Positions 14,971 through 23,557 of a stretch of 28,582 bases of DNA are shown piece by piece. The position numbers were made by a program, and so were the translations under genes. Under the pieces are notes generated by a model. That model saw only the letters and a list, made by a program, of their open reading frames with translations. It had not been told where the DNA came from and made no database searches. Position 1 is the first letter of the stretch, and the number at the start of each line of letters is the position of its first letter. Source of the stretch: Desulfofustis sp. (GTDB lineage Bacteria > Desulfobacterota > Desulfobulbia > Desulfobulbales > Desulfocapsaceae); the NCBI GenBank assembly GCA_030145365.1, contig JAQYVS010000175.1:1-28582 (forward strand), in the 5' to 3' direction.

Positions 14971-16665
14971 ATGAAATTCCTCTTTACCCAGCTTCTTTAT
15001 TTCTTCCAGCACAAAACCGCCCAACGCAATCTGGTCACTCTGGGGAAATTTTTTGCTTTCCTGTTTCTTATCGTCTGCCTGTATTCGGTTCTTTTTCATG
15101 CGCTGATGATGTACGAAAACCGATACTACAGCTGGATCACCGGTTTTTACTGGACCATGACAGTCATGTCCACGCTGGGTTTCGGAGATATCACCTTTCA
15201 CACCGACGTGGGGCTCTTGTTCACGATGGTGGTTTTGATTTCCGGTGTCCTTTTTCTGCTGATTATTTTGCCGTTCACCTTCATCCAGTTTTTCTACGCA
15301 CCCTGGCTTGAAGCTCAGGAAAGAGCCCGAACCCCAAGAAGATTGCCGGAAGAAACCAGAGGCCATGTCATTATCACCTGTGTTGATCCGGTCACCACAA
15401 GACTTATAGACTATTTAAATCGGCTGAATATTACCTATTACATCGTAACCAGCGACCCTCGGGAGGCCAGTAATCTTCTGGATAAAGGCTACAAGGTTGT
15501 GGTCGGTGAGCCTGATCTTCCCGAGACCTATCGGTTGCTCCAGGTCGATAAAGCCGCCCTTGTCGTGATCACTAACGACGATCTGATTTCCACCAACATT
15601 TCTTTTACCATCAGACAGGTAAGTCAGGACGTTCCGATTGTTACCAATGCCAACAATGAATATTCGATCGATATTCTGGAGTTTTCCGGTACCATCAGCG
15701 TCTACGAATTCATGAAGATGCTTGGTGAATCACTGAGCAAAAGAGCCTTCGGAGTCGGCCAGGGGGCCAATATCATCGGCAGATTCGACGACCTTTTGAT
15801 CTCGGAGCTGCCTGTCAGGTATACCGAACTTGAAGGTAAAACCTTGGCAGAATCGGGTATCAGGCCGTCGACCGGGGTGACGGTGATCGGCATGATGGAA
15901 GAGGGAAAATTCCTGGCCTCAACACCGCAGACCGTTATTACACCACGCACCATTTTGATGCTCGCCGGCTCAACCAGTCAATTGAGAACATTCAATGAGA
16001 TATATACTGTCAACTATCAGCAGGATCCAGAGCACCCCCAGGTCCTGATCCTGGGCGGCGGACGGGTCGGTCAGGTGGCTGCAAGAACGCTGGAAGAGCA
16101 CGGGATTCATTATCGAATTATTGAGAAACGGGCAATCAAAGCCGAAGGACCGAGCAGGCAATTTACTACGGTTGGTGATGCCGCTGATATCAATACGCTC
16201 AAGGCGGCAGGCATAGACCACGCTAAATCAGTCATTGTCACCACCCACAGTGATGACATGAATATTTATCTCACCTTTTATTGTCGGCAGCTACGTTCGG
16301 ATATCCAGATTATTAGTAGGTCGATTCTCGAACGCAACGTGGCGAAGTTGCATATGGCAGGTGCCGATCAAGTGATGTCCTATGCATCACTTGGAGCCGG
16401 TACTATTTTTCAATTGCTCCGGCCAAACGAAGTATCACTCTTTACCGAAGGTCTTATCGTGATGAACCGTAAAGCAGGCACCCACTTTGCGGGTCAAACG
16501 ATTATGGCTTCGGGCATTCGTGAAAAAACCGGTTTCAGCATTATTGCTATGAGAAGAGATGACCGGTTGATTATCAGTCCTGAACCGGGAATGGAAATCA
16601 GGGAATACGATGAATTGATCGTTATCGGTACGGCGGATAACGAAAAATTATTCACCTCACTGTAA
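14971..16665 (+). CDS. Two-helix potassium channel with tandem RCK/TrkA domains (GsuK-like)
   Basis: This is a predicted ligand-gated inner-membrane K+ channel. I start it at the ATG at 14971 (AAGAG upstream); the frame extends further upstream but that peptide overlaps the divergent gene and looks non-coding. Residues about 25-48 form the outer helix. A pore helix with filter TLGFGD follows (Thr68-Asp73; Phe71 where most channels have Tyr), then the inner helix (about 80-105). RCK1 begins at about 131 (HVIITCVDPVTTRLI) and lacks GxGxxG. RCK2 begins at about 358 with GGGRVG (362-367), which should bind a nucleotide, and each has a TrkA-C-like lobe. One pore plus two RCKs per chain (564 residues) matches Geobacter GsuK, which responds to nucleotides and divalent ions. 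The gene stands alone. Confidence 0.9.
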   Translation: MKFLFTQLLYFFQHKTAQRNLVTLGKFFAFLFLIVCLYSVLFHALMMYENRYYSWITGFYWTMTVMSTLGFGDITFHTDVGLLFTMVVLISGVLFLLIILPFTFIQFFYAPWLEAQERARTPRRLPEETRGHVIITCVDPVTTRLIDYLNRLNITYYIVTSDPREASNLLDKGYKVVVGEPDLPETYRLLQVDKAALVVITNDDLISTNISFTIRQVSQDVPIVTNANNEYSIDILEFSGTISVYEFMKMLGESLSKRAFGVGQGANIIGRFDDLLISELPVRYTELEGKTLAESGIRPSTGVTVIGMMEEGKFLASTPQTVITPRTILMLAGSTSQLRTFNEIYTVNYQQDPEHPQVLILGGGRVGQVAARTLEEHGIHYRIIEKRAIKAEGPSRQFTTVGDAADINTLKAAGIDHAKSVIVTTHSDDMNIYLTFYCRQLRSDIQIISRSILERNVAKLHMAGADQVMSYASLGAGTIFQLLRPNEVSLFTEGLIVMNRKAGTHFAGQTIMASGIREKTGFSIIAMRRDDRLIISPEPGMEIREYDELIVIGTADNEKLFTSL

Positions 16666-16836
16666 GGCCTTTTCCAATTCCCCTGTCATCTTCTTCTCTG
16701 GACTGAAAACCAGCCGACTTGTGGATCTTTTTTCAGGTCTTACAATTAAGTCAACGGCTTCACCGAGCCCTTCGTTTTTCTTTTAATCTATCACCTAACC
16801 AGGCATAAGAGCTGGGGATAATCAGGGAGAGAAATC

Positions 16837-18129
16837 ATGACTCATTCAGGTCTATGGATTCCCGATGAGCATCTGAACGCCAATCTGGCAGGTTTATCAA
16901 CGTCTGCGACAATTGCCATCCAACAACATTGCCGGGAATTAGCAGAAGAAGGGAAACAGGTTTTCCGGCTCGGCCTTGGCCAGTCTCCTTTTCCGGTTCC
17001 CGACCTTGTGGTCAAGGCCCTACAGGAAAACGCCCACCAGAAAGATTATCTGCCGGTAAAAGGACTGCCAGAGCTACGACACGTCCTGGTCGAGCACCAT
17101 CGAAAGGTTTTCGGTATTGAATGCGGTGTAGAGGATATTATTGTCGGCCCCGGCTCAAAAGAACTTATGTTTATCCTCCAACTTGTCTACGACGGTGAAA
17201 TTATCATTCCGATGCCTGCCTGGGTGTCCTATCTGCCCCAGGCCCGAATCGTTGGCAGGCCGGTAAATACGATCATAACGACGTTTGAACACAATTGGAA
17301 AATCACCCCTGACCAGCTGGAAAGCATCTGTAGACTTGATCCCCGCCGTGCTCGACTGCTGATACTTAACTATCCTTCAAATCCCACTGGACAAACCTAC
17401 AGCAAAGATGAGCTGGAAGAACTGACACTCATTTGTCGAAAATATAAAATGCTGGTACTCAGTGACGAAATATATGCAAAAACGACCTATGACCAATCCC
17501 ATGAATCACTGGTAACCATCTACCCGGAGGGAACTATTTTCAGCGGTGGTTTGAGTAAATGGTGTGGTGCCGGCGGCTGGCGTTTCGGACTCTTCGTCGT
17601 TCCTTCCAGCGCCACCTGGCTCAGCGATGCGATGGCAACAGTTGCCAGTGAGACCTATACCTCCACCAGTGCACCAATTCAGTATGCAGCCATAAGCGCA
17701 TTTACACCCCACCAAGATCTTGATACCTATACTGATCGCTGTCGAGACATCCTGCATGTGCTTGCCAAAACCATTATGGAAATGCTCGGTGTTCTGGAAA
17801 TTAATGTCCGTGCCCCCAGGGGCGGCTTCTATGTATTTCCCGATTTTGAACCGTATCGGGAACGTCTGGCACGGGCTGGTATCTTTACGAGCAAAGAATT
17901 CTGTACACGCCTGCTTGCAGATACGGGAGTAGCTGTCCTACCCGGCAGTGATTTCGGCAGACCCGAGATCGAACTCACCACCCGGATCGCCTTTGTCGAT
18001 TTCAACGGTAGCGAGGCTCTCCAAAATTATCCGGAGAACGGTACGGTAGATCGTGCCTTTGTCGGAGGCCATTGCAGTAAAACCATTGAAGCTGTCAGGC
18101 GAATTGTCGACTGGATTTGCAGCTTTTAA
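16837..18129 (+). CDS. Pyridoxal-phosphate class I/II aminotransferase
   Basis: This is a cytoplasmic fold-type I PLP enzyme, aspartate-aminotransferase-like. A strong ribosome site (GGGAGAGA, 6 bases before ATG) supports the start. The N-terminal segment FRLGLGQSPFPVPD is the usual substrate-side loop. NYPSNPTGQ (about 185-193) carries the PLP-contacting Asn. LSDEIYAKTTYD (about 208-219) carries the Asp and Tyr that bind the pyridine ring. SGGLSKWCGAGGWRFG contains the Schiff-base Lys241 and the phosphate-binding Arg. The C-terminal RAPRGGFYVFPDF and the TRIAFVDF segment hold the expected carboxylate-binding Arg. Length 430 is normal. Amino-acid specificity cannot be read from sequence. It is flanked by a 171-base upstream gap and converges with pncA. 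Confidence 0.9.
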   Translation: MTHSGLWIPDEHLNANLAGLSTSATIAIQQHCRELAEEGKQVFRLGLGQSPFPVPDLVVKALQENAHQKDYLPVKGLPELRHVLVEHHRKVFGIECGVEDIIVGPGSKELMFILQLVYDGEIIIPMPAWVSYLPQARIVGRPVNTIITTFEHNWKITPDQLESICRLDPRRARLLILNYPSNPTGQTYSKDELEELTLICRKYKMLVLSDEIYAKTTYDQSHESLVTIYPEGTIFSGGLSKWCGAGGWRFGLFVVPSSATWLSDAMATVASETYTSTSAPIQYAAISAFTPHQDLDTYTDRCRDILHVLAKTIMEMLGVLEINVRAPRGGFYVFPDFEPYRERLARAGIFTSKEFCTRLLADTGVAVLPGSDFGRPEIELTTRIAFVDFNGSEALQNYPENGTVDRAFVGGHCSKTIEAVRRIVDWICSF

Positions 18130-18189
18130 CCTGATTCTTGTTCCGTGCTCCAGAGAACAATACCATGACTTGAGGTGCAGCAAGATTGG

Positions 18190-18213
18190 AACAGCCAAAG
18201 CTTGCAGGCTGTT
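18190..18213. terminator. Stem-loop between convergent aminotransferase and pncA genes
   Basis: AACAGCC (18190-18196) and GGCTGTT (18207-18213) form a perfect 7-base stem with a 10-base loop in the 113-base gap between two convergent genes. There is no long T-run on either strand, so this is at best a weak or factor-assisted bidirectional terminator. Confidence 0.35.
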
Positions 18214-18242
18214 TGGGTCGTGGGTACAAACTATACATTTAT

Positions 18243-18872
18243 TCAGCGACAACACTCAACTCCTGCAGTTTCAAGTTCCGAAGTAATCTCAGGAACCGAA
18301 GAAGGGTCCACCGCTCGAGTGCCTGCCATCAATATTCGTGTTTGATACCCCAATGAAACAGCGTCCAGGGCGGTGAATTTCACACAATAATCAAAGGCCA
18401 GTCCAACCACGTCGACCTGACCAATATTGTATGATTCCAAAGCCCTATGCAGCCCTGTATCATGCTTTTGGGCGTTATCGTAAAAGGCCGAGTAGGAATC
18501 AACCCGAACATTTTGACCCTTTTTTATGATCAATGTCTGCTGTCCCTTTTTGGTGATTTCTATCAGAGATTTCCTTATGTGTTCTTGTACGCGAGCTCCA
18601 TCACTGCCCTGCACACAGTGATCCGGCCAGAAAACCTGCTCTAGTCCGTTAAGTTCCCCCAATTGAAATGGCTGGGATCCAGAGTGAGTCGAGGCGAATG
18701 AGCCGTGTTTGTCCGGGTGCCAATCCTGAGTCGCAACAATAAGCTCATAACGTTGGTCTGCCTGCATCAACTCTGCAACGAAAGAAATAATAGCATCGCC
18801 ATCGGGAACTGCCAGGCTGCCGCCAGGTAGAAAATCATTCTGGGCATCGACAATAATAAGTGCACTGTTCAT
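18243..18872 (-). CDS. pncA: Nicotinamidase
   Basis: PncA hydrolyses nicotinamide to nicotinate in the NAD salvage (Preiss-Handler) pathway, in the cytoplasm. The 209-residue sequence contains the isochorismatase-fold hallmarks. VDAQNDFLPGG has catalytic Asp9. QDWHP (Asp50, His52) and WPDHC (His85) are the metal ligands. IIKKGQN carries the catalytic Lys (117 or 118). AFDYCVKFTALDA has the nucleophile Cys163. All three members of the Asp-Lys-Cys triad are present, so the enzyme should be active. Its ATG overlaps the pncB stop (ATGA), so it is translated from the pncB message and its product feeds PncB directly. Confidence 0.96.
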   Translation of the reverse strand: MNSALIIVDAQNDFLPGGSLAVPDGDAIISFVAELMQADQRYELIVATQDWHPDKHGSFASTHSGSQPFQLGELNGLEQVFWPDHCVQGSDGARVQEHIRKSLIEITKKGQQTLIIKKGQNVRVDSYSAFYDNAQKHDTGLHRALESYNIGQVDVVGLAFDYCVKFTALDAVSLGYQTRILMAGTRAVDPSSVPEITSELETAGVECCR

Positions 18873-20428
18873 TTTTCCGATTCTTGTGGTTGAGATTGGC
18901 CGTTGTTCTGAATCTTCGTCAGCCGTTCTTTGATTATTTCAAATTCATGCTTTCGCATCATTTCCCTGTGTTCAAAGAGCTCCTGAGATAATCCAGCCGG
19001 ATATACGTGGGGATTGTCGAATCGAAAAATCGCCTGGTCAAAAGCTGCCAGATTTTTTAGTGTGCGCTGCCGCATGGTGGCGACCGTCTCCGTTCTTCCG
19101 ACCCGCTGTCCCTTTTCAAAAAGCGGTTCGAACAGCCGCTTAACGGTAATATCTTTTGTCGGGATTATCTTTCGTCGCCACGGATCTTCTGGTGAAATAA
19201 TAGTAATCACCTTTTCTCTGGTGGCTGGCGGACTTTCGGTAAGGGTATCAAATATCACATCACCGACATTCTGCTCGCCCAGTCTCAACCTGGCCACATC
19301 CAGGCAACCAGGCAGTGACGTTTTGGCAGCCTGTTCAGAGAGCTTTATCCGTTCAACGGTTTCGCCATCTATATTTTCTATGGCAGCAAGCTTATAGACC
19401 CCCCCCAAGGCGGGTTCATCAAATGCTGTAGCCAATTTTGTCCCGACCCCCCATACATCAATAGGTGCGCCCTGGGATTTCAAACTGCCAATCAAGCGTT
19501 CATCCAGATCATTCGAGGCAACGATTTTGGTGTCCTGAAATCCTTGAGCATCTAGCAATTCCCGAGCCCGGGTGGATAGATAGGCAAGATCTCCGGAATC
19601 CAGGCGGATCCCCATAAGATCGGCCCCTCTTTCTCGTAGTTTATACCCGGCATCTATGGCGTTCCTGACCCCCTCCAGACTATTGTAGGTGTCAACAAGC
19701 AGTACTGAATTATGCGGGAATACATCGATGTAAGCTGCAAATGCCGCGGGCTCGCTGTCAAAGGCCATCACCCAGCTGTGGGCGTGCGTACCTCGGAGCG
19801 GTATGCCGAAACGGGCCCCGGCCAGAACATTGGACGTGGCATCAACGCCACCGATATAGGCCGCCCGACTCGCCGACAATCCACCATTAAGCCCGTGTGC
19901 ACGCCTGAGACCGAATTCAAGAACCTCATCACTGCCGGCCGCCAGTCGCAAACGTGAAGCTTTTGTGGCAATCAGTGTCTGAAAATTTACCAGGGTCAAG
20001 AGTGTTGTTTCAATAACTTGAGCATCCAGCAGTGGTGCACGTACGCGAAGAATCGGTTCATGGGGAAAAATTATGGTGCCTTCAGGTACAGTTTCAATCG
20101 AACCTCGAAATCTCCAGGAGGCGAGAAAGTTTAAAAATTCCCTGGTGAATAAAGCACTTCCATCTTTGCCGGTAAGTGAACGTAAATAAGAAATATCGTC
20201 TGGGGTAAATTGATGTGTTTCGAGCCAGTCGGCAAAGCTGTTCTGCCCTGCTGCAACAACGTATCTGCCACCAAAGGGAGGGGTTCGATAAAACATATGG
20301 AAAATTGCCTGGCGCTCGGTGAGCCCGGCAGCAAAATAACCCTGGGCCATGGTGAGCTGATATAGGTCCGTGGCCAACCCCCAAGACGTATTGGGAAATA
20401 TTGCGGTATTCACCTCGTCACCTGCCAT
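18869..20428 (-). CDS. pncB: Nicotinate phosphoribosyltransferase
   Basis: This enzyme converts nicotinate and PRPP to nicotinate mononucleotide with ATP hydrolysis, the step after nicotinamidase. The sequence starts LATDLYQLTMAQGYF, a strong NAPRTase signature. It continues with FHMFYRTPPFGGRYVVAAG, EFGLRRAHGLNG, RGTHAHSWVMAF, LLVDTYNSLEGVRNAI and IRLDSGDLAYLSTRAREL; these form the phosphoribosyl-transferase barrel and PRPP site. I prefer the ATG at 20428 (GAGG just upstream, though close), giving 519 residues. The frame also opens at a TTG at 20458 without a ribosome site, and a GTG at 20413 with AGGTGA is possible. The stop overlaps pncA by four bases. prmA-like lies upstream on the same strand across a gap of about 126 bases. 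Confidence 0.95.
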   Translation of the reverse strand: MAGDEVNTAIFPNTSWGLATDLYQLTMAQGYFAAGLTERQAIFHMFYRTPPFGGRYVVAAGQNSFADWLETHQFTPDDISYLRSLTGKDGSALFTREFLNFLASWRFRGSIETVPEGTIIFPHEPILRVRAPLLDAQVIETTLLTLVNFQTLIATKASRLRLAAGSDEVLEFGLRRAHGLNGGLSASRAAYIGGVDATSNVLAGARFGIPLRGTHAHSWVMAFDSEPAAFAAYIDVFPHNSVLLVDTYNSLEGVRNAIDAGYKLRERGADLMGIRLDSGDLAYLSTRARELLDAQGFQDTKIVASNDLDERLIGSLKSQGAPIDVWGVGTKLATAFDEPALGGVYKLAAIENIDGETVERIKLSEQAAKTSLPGCLDVARLRLGEQNVGDVIFDTLTESPPATREKVITIISPEDPWRRKIIPTKDITVKRLFEPLFEKGQRVGRTETVATMRQRTLKNLAAFDQAIFRFDNPHVYPAGLSQELFEHREMMRKHEFEIIKERLTKIQNNGQSQPQESEK

Positions 20429-20554
20429 AACCTCATTGCACTGTTTCGCTGCTGTCAATTTTTCTATTGCCGGTACCCATTTCCTCTACCCTGTTCAAGC
20501 AGACCCTAACCTGTTTTGAGTGTTTTGGCAAAATGACCGCGTTAGGAGTAAGCA

Positions 20555-21394
20555 TCATCTGCCATCCCTGGTTATGGCCAAAATGGTATTCCATACCCCA
20601 TCGCTTTGCCAATGCTTCAAAACCAGGATATCCAAATCGGATAGAAGGGTTCGTATCTTATGAACTTCCTCGTTTTGTAAGCCCGAGAGAACAAGCCAGC
20701 GGTGCAGAAAGACATGGTCATCACGCAAAATTTCCTGCAGCACCGGATATCCGATATTGGCAACGAGCAGGTCTGAAGGCATAGTCACAAACGCCTGGGC
20801 CAGACCATTTGCAACCAGGATCTGATGGCCAAGATCATTGATCTTCACGTTGTTTGCAGCTGTCCGGGCAGCCAGCATATTGTTGTCAACGGCGATAATC
20901 TCCTTACAGCCGAGTTTGGCACCGACCAGTGCAAGCAGCCCGGTACCGGTGCCGAGATCAAGCATGCGCTCTATTTTAGAACCGGAACAGGCAATTTCAA
21001 TTGCTGTCAGACAGGCAAGGGTGGTCGGGTGGGTTCCGTTGCCGAAAACAAGTCCCGGATCAAAGTTCAGAGCGATGTCACCCTTATCTGCAACACGCTT
21101 AAGCCAGGGAGGATTGAGCAAAAATCTGCCGATTTTTACCGGCTCACCAAAACCGCCCTGCCAGTCACGATACGTCATGGTGAATCGATCTTCCAGTTCA
21201 AGCCTGCTATCCTGGTCGAGCAATGCTTCAACGAACGATTCGTCCGGCTGTCGGAAAAATAGAAACGAATAGTCATCCTCCTCCCAGTTGCCGAGGAACC
21301 CGTCTATTTCAGAATCGAAATGTGCAAGCAAACAACCTTTCAAACAATAAATGGTCAGGATCGTATCGGGTAGCAGGGGCTGATTTTTTCGCAT
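20555..21394 (-). CDS. prmA: PrmA-like methyltransferase (ribosomal protein L11 family)
   Basis: PrmA methylates lysines and the N-terminus of ribosomal protein L11. The 279-residue length is close to the family norm (about 293 in E. coli). The N-terminal half is divergent, with acidic and aromatic stretches as in the L11-recognition domain. The family hallmark DPGLVFGNGTHPTT is intact (about 117-130), followed by the SAM-binding motif LDLGTGTGLLALVGAKLG and the acidic AVDNN. The motif following the fourth strand is VANIGYPVL where PrmA usually has ANIL, so substrate or regiospecificity may differ. The ATG at 21394 has no clear ribosome site. The gene could be expressed with pncB and pncA downstream. 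The family call is firm; the exact substrate is less so. Confidence 0.8.
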   Translation of the reverse strand: MRKNQPLLPDTILTIYCLKGCLLAHFDSEIDGFLGNWEEDDYSFLFFRQPDESFVEALLDQDSRLELEDRFTMTYRDWQGGFGEPVKIGRFLLNPPWLKRVADKGDIALNFDPGLVFGNGTHPTTLACLTAIEIACSGSKIERMLDLGTGTGLLALVGAKLGCKEIIAVDNNMLAARTAANNVKINDLGHQILVANGLAQAFVTMPSDLLVANIGYPVLQEILRDDHVFLHRWLVLSGLQNEEVHKIRTLLSDLDILVLKHWQSDGVWNTILAITRDGR

Positions 21395-21551
21395 ATCGGT
21401 TATACAGTTTATCGTGCGGTTAGAAATGCTGTAAGAGGATTTGCAACAGCTGGAATGATTCGCTTTTCCTGGCTTTTTTTAACAGTTTATTGCACAATGG
21501 ACAATACATCTTAGTCTAATAGTAACTCTGAAAACTCCACCTATTTTCTCC

Positions 21552-22154
21552 ATGTGGGATCAACGTTACAGTGAACCTGGTTTTGCATACGGTACTGAAC
21601 CCAATGAGTTTTTACTCGCTTCGGTATCTTTGCTCAAACCAAAAGGTACAATACTCTGCCTCGGCGAGGGGGAAGGACGAAATGCGGTCTACCTGGCAAG
21701 TTTGGGACACCTGGTAACCGCCGTTGACGCATCCTCCGTGGGACTTGTAAAAGCTCAAAAGCTTGCCGATGAGTCCGGTGTCAGTATACGGATGGAAAAA
21801 GCAGATCTGGGGGATTATCCGATCGAGCCGGGCTCATTTGATGCAATTATATCGATTTTCTGCCAGCTTCCCCCTTCGATCCGAATTAATCTGTACAAAT
21901 GCGTCTATGGCGGATTATCTCATGGCGGACTCTTTATCCTGGAAGGATATGCAAAACGCCAAATGGAATTTGACAGCGGCGGACCGAAGAACCCTGAGCT
22001 GCTCATGGATCTTGAGGAGGCCAAGCGAGAATTACAGCCATTGAAATTCACCCATGCAATTGAGCTTGAACGCGAAGTCCATGAGGGGAACTACCATAAC
22101 GGAACAGGAGTTGTAATCCAGGTAATTGGTGTGAAAGACGATCAGCTCAATTAA
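21552..22154 (+). CDS. Class I SAM-dependent methyltransferase
   Basis: This is a small cytoplasmic methyltransferase of 200 residues. The opening MWDQRYSEPGFAYGTEPNEF is characteristic of a TehB/thiopurine-like subgroup. The SAM-binding loop is LCLGEGEGRNAVYLASLG (about 36-53), followed by VTAVDASSVGL, whose Asp contacts the SAM ribose. FDAIISIFCQLPPSIR matches the post-IV strand. LFILEGYAKRQMEF and the EVHEGNYHNG segment complete the fold. Substrate is unknown; relatives act on small molecules such as tellurite or thiols. No ribosome site precedes the ATG at 21552, so the start is moderately certain. nfeD follows 24 bases downstream, possibly in one transcript. Confidence 0.88.
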   Translation: MWDQRYSEPGFAYGTEPNEFLLASVSLLKPKGTILCLGEGEGRNAVYLASLGHLVTAVDASSVGLVKAQKLADESGVSIRMEKADLGDYPIEPGSFDAIISIFCQLPPSIRINLYKCVYGGLSHGGLFILEGYAKRQMEFDSGGPKNPELLMDLEEAKRELQPLKFTHAIELEREVHEGNYHNGTGVVIQVIGVKDDQLN

Positions 22155-22178
22155 ACTGCAAAAGCATAAGAGGTTACT

Positions 22179-22631
22179 ATGGATCTTTCCATTCTCTGGT
22201 ATCACTGGCTGATACTTGGCATGCTGCTGATGCTCGGCGAAATGCTCGTTCCCAGTTTCACTTTGTTCTGGTTTGGGCTGGCAGCTCTGCTTGTAGGTCT
22301 GCTGCTTCTAGTTATGCCGGGGCTGGAACTGAGTTTGCAGCTGCTCATCTGGGCAATTGCTTCCATTGTTTTTACCGTTCTCTGGTTTAAATATTTTAAA
22401 CCGACCATGATCGATAGAACCAAAGCCGGGGTTTCCAAAGAAGCCGTCACCGGCGAAACCGGATTCGTCATAAAAGTGCCCCAGGACGAAATCCGCGGTA
22501 TCGTGCGCTTTTCCATGCCGCTTCTCGGCTCGGATGAATGGGAATTTATCTGTGAGGATACTTGTCAGGTCGGGGACCGGGTGAAGGTTGTCGATGTATC
22601 GGGTAACACGCTGATTGTAAGCACAAAGTAG
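22179..22631 (+). CDS. NfeD family membrane protein (short form)
   Basis: NfeD-like proteins partner with SPFH/stomatin proteins in membrane microdomains. This short form lacks the ClpP-class protease domain. Residues about 8-72 contain three or four hydrophobic helices (ILGMLLMLGEMLVPSF, then LAALLVGLLLLVMPG, then LLIWAIASIVFTVLWF). A soluble C-terminal OB-fold follows (about 85-150: VTGETGFVIKVPQDEIRG, then GDRVKVVDVSGNTLIV). AAGAGG lies 7 bases before the ATG. The stomatin-like gene follows 44 bases later, the classic NfeD-SPFH pair. Confidence 0.9.
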   Translation: MDLSILWYHWLILGMLLMLGEMLVPSFTLFWFGLAALLVGLLLLVMPGLELSLQLLIWAIASIVFTVLWFKYFKPTMIDRTKAGVSKEAVTGETGFVIKVPQDEIRGIVRFSMPLLGSDEWEFICEDTCQVGDRVKVVDVSGNTLIVSTK

Positions 22632-22675
22632 AGAGTTTATACGTTGTTTCCACCACCATAGTCGGAGGGTTTATT

Positions 22676-23536
22676 ATGGAATTCGGAGTGCTGTACTCGA
22701 GTCTTATTTTTGTAGTTATTGTTGTTGTCACCCTGTTCAAAGGGGTCAAACTCGTTTCCCAGGGATCAAAATGGGTGATTCAACGGATGGGAAAATATCA
22801 TTCTACACTGACCCCGGGTCTCAATTTTATCATCCCCTATTTTGACCGGGTGGCCTACAAGGTTACGACCAAAGATATCGTTCTTGATATCCCGAGCCAG
22901 GAGGTTATCACCAAAGACAACGTGGTGATCATTGCCAACGCAGTCGCTTTTATCAATATTGTTCACCCGGAAAAAGCGGTGTATGGAGTCGAAAACTATA
23001 TTGTTGCCATCCAGAACCTGGTCCAGACCTCCCTGCGCTCAATTGTCGGAGAAATGCAGCTCGATGATGCGCTGTCCAGCCGGGATATGATCAAAGCCAA
23101 ACTGAAGACATCCATCTCAGACGATATATCAGACTGGGGGATTACCCTTAAGACTGTGGAGATACAGGATATTAACCCCAGCGCCACCATGCAGAAGGCC
23201 ATGGAGGAACAAGCCGCTGCAGAACGACAGCGGCGAGCCACCGTCACCCGAGCCGACGGGGATAAACATGCCGCAATTCTTCAGGCTGAGGGGCGGCTTG
23301 AGGCTTCCAGACTTGATGGACAGGCGAAGATTGTCCTGGCAGATGCCAGTCAGCAGGCAATAGAAAAAGTGACTCAGGCCATTAAAGATAAGGAGCTGCC
23401 CGTCATGTATCTGCTTGGAGAAAAATACATCGAGTCAATCAAAGCACTGGCCGCCAGTGAAAATAGTAAAACCATCGTGCTGCCTGCCGACATTCCGGCT
23501 GCCGTGCGCGGAGTCATGGGTGGACTGAGCAAATAA
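22676..23536 (+). CDS. SPFH/Band 7 (stomatin-like) membrane protein
   Basis: This is a stomatin-type scaffold protein that oligomerises at the inner membrane, often with NfeD. The N-terminal hydrophobic segment (about residues 6-24) anchors it. The SPFH domain follows, with VSQGSKWVIQRMGKYHSTL, GLNFIIPYFDRVAYK and DNVVIIANAVAFINI (about 28-180). The C-terminal third is an Ala/Glu/Lys-rich coiled coil (MEEQAAAERQRRATVTRADG onward) typical of oligomerisation. The final segment (LPADIPAAVRGVMGGLSK) resembles the stomatin/QmcA tail. Length 286 is normal. A strong ribosome site (GGAGGG) precedes the ATG. The binding-protein gene starts 21 bases downstream. Confidence 0.92.
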   Translation: MEFGVLYSSLIFVVIVVVTLFKGVKLVSQGSKWVIQRMGKYHSTLTPGLNFIIPYFDRVAYKVTTKDIVLDIPSQEVITKDNVVIIANAVAFINIVHPEKAVYGVENYIVAIQNLVQTSLRSIVGEMQLDDALSSRDMIKAKLKTSISDDISDWGITLKTVEIQDINPSATMQKAMEEQAAAERQRRATVTRADGDKHAAILQAEGRLEASRLDGQAKIVLADASQQAIEKVTQAIKDKELPVMYLLGEKYIESIKALAASENSKTIVLPADIPAAVRGVMGGLSK

Positions 23537-23557
23537 ATTCATTTCTGGAATCACCCG

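Noticed and set aside
20825..21272. Two overlapping plus-strand frames opposite the PrmA-like gene
   Set aside because: They are antisense shadows of a clearly recognised methyltransferase.
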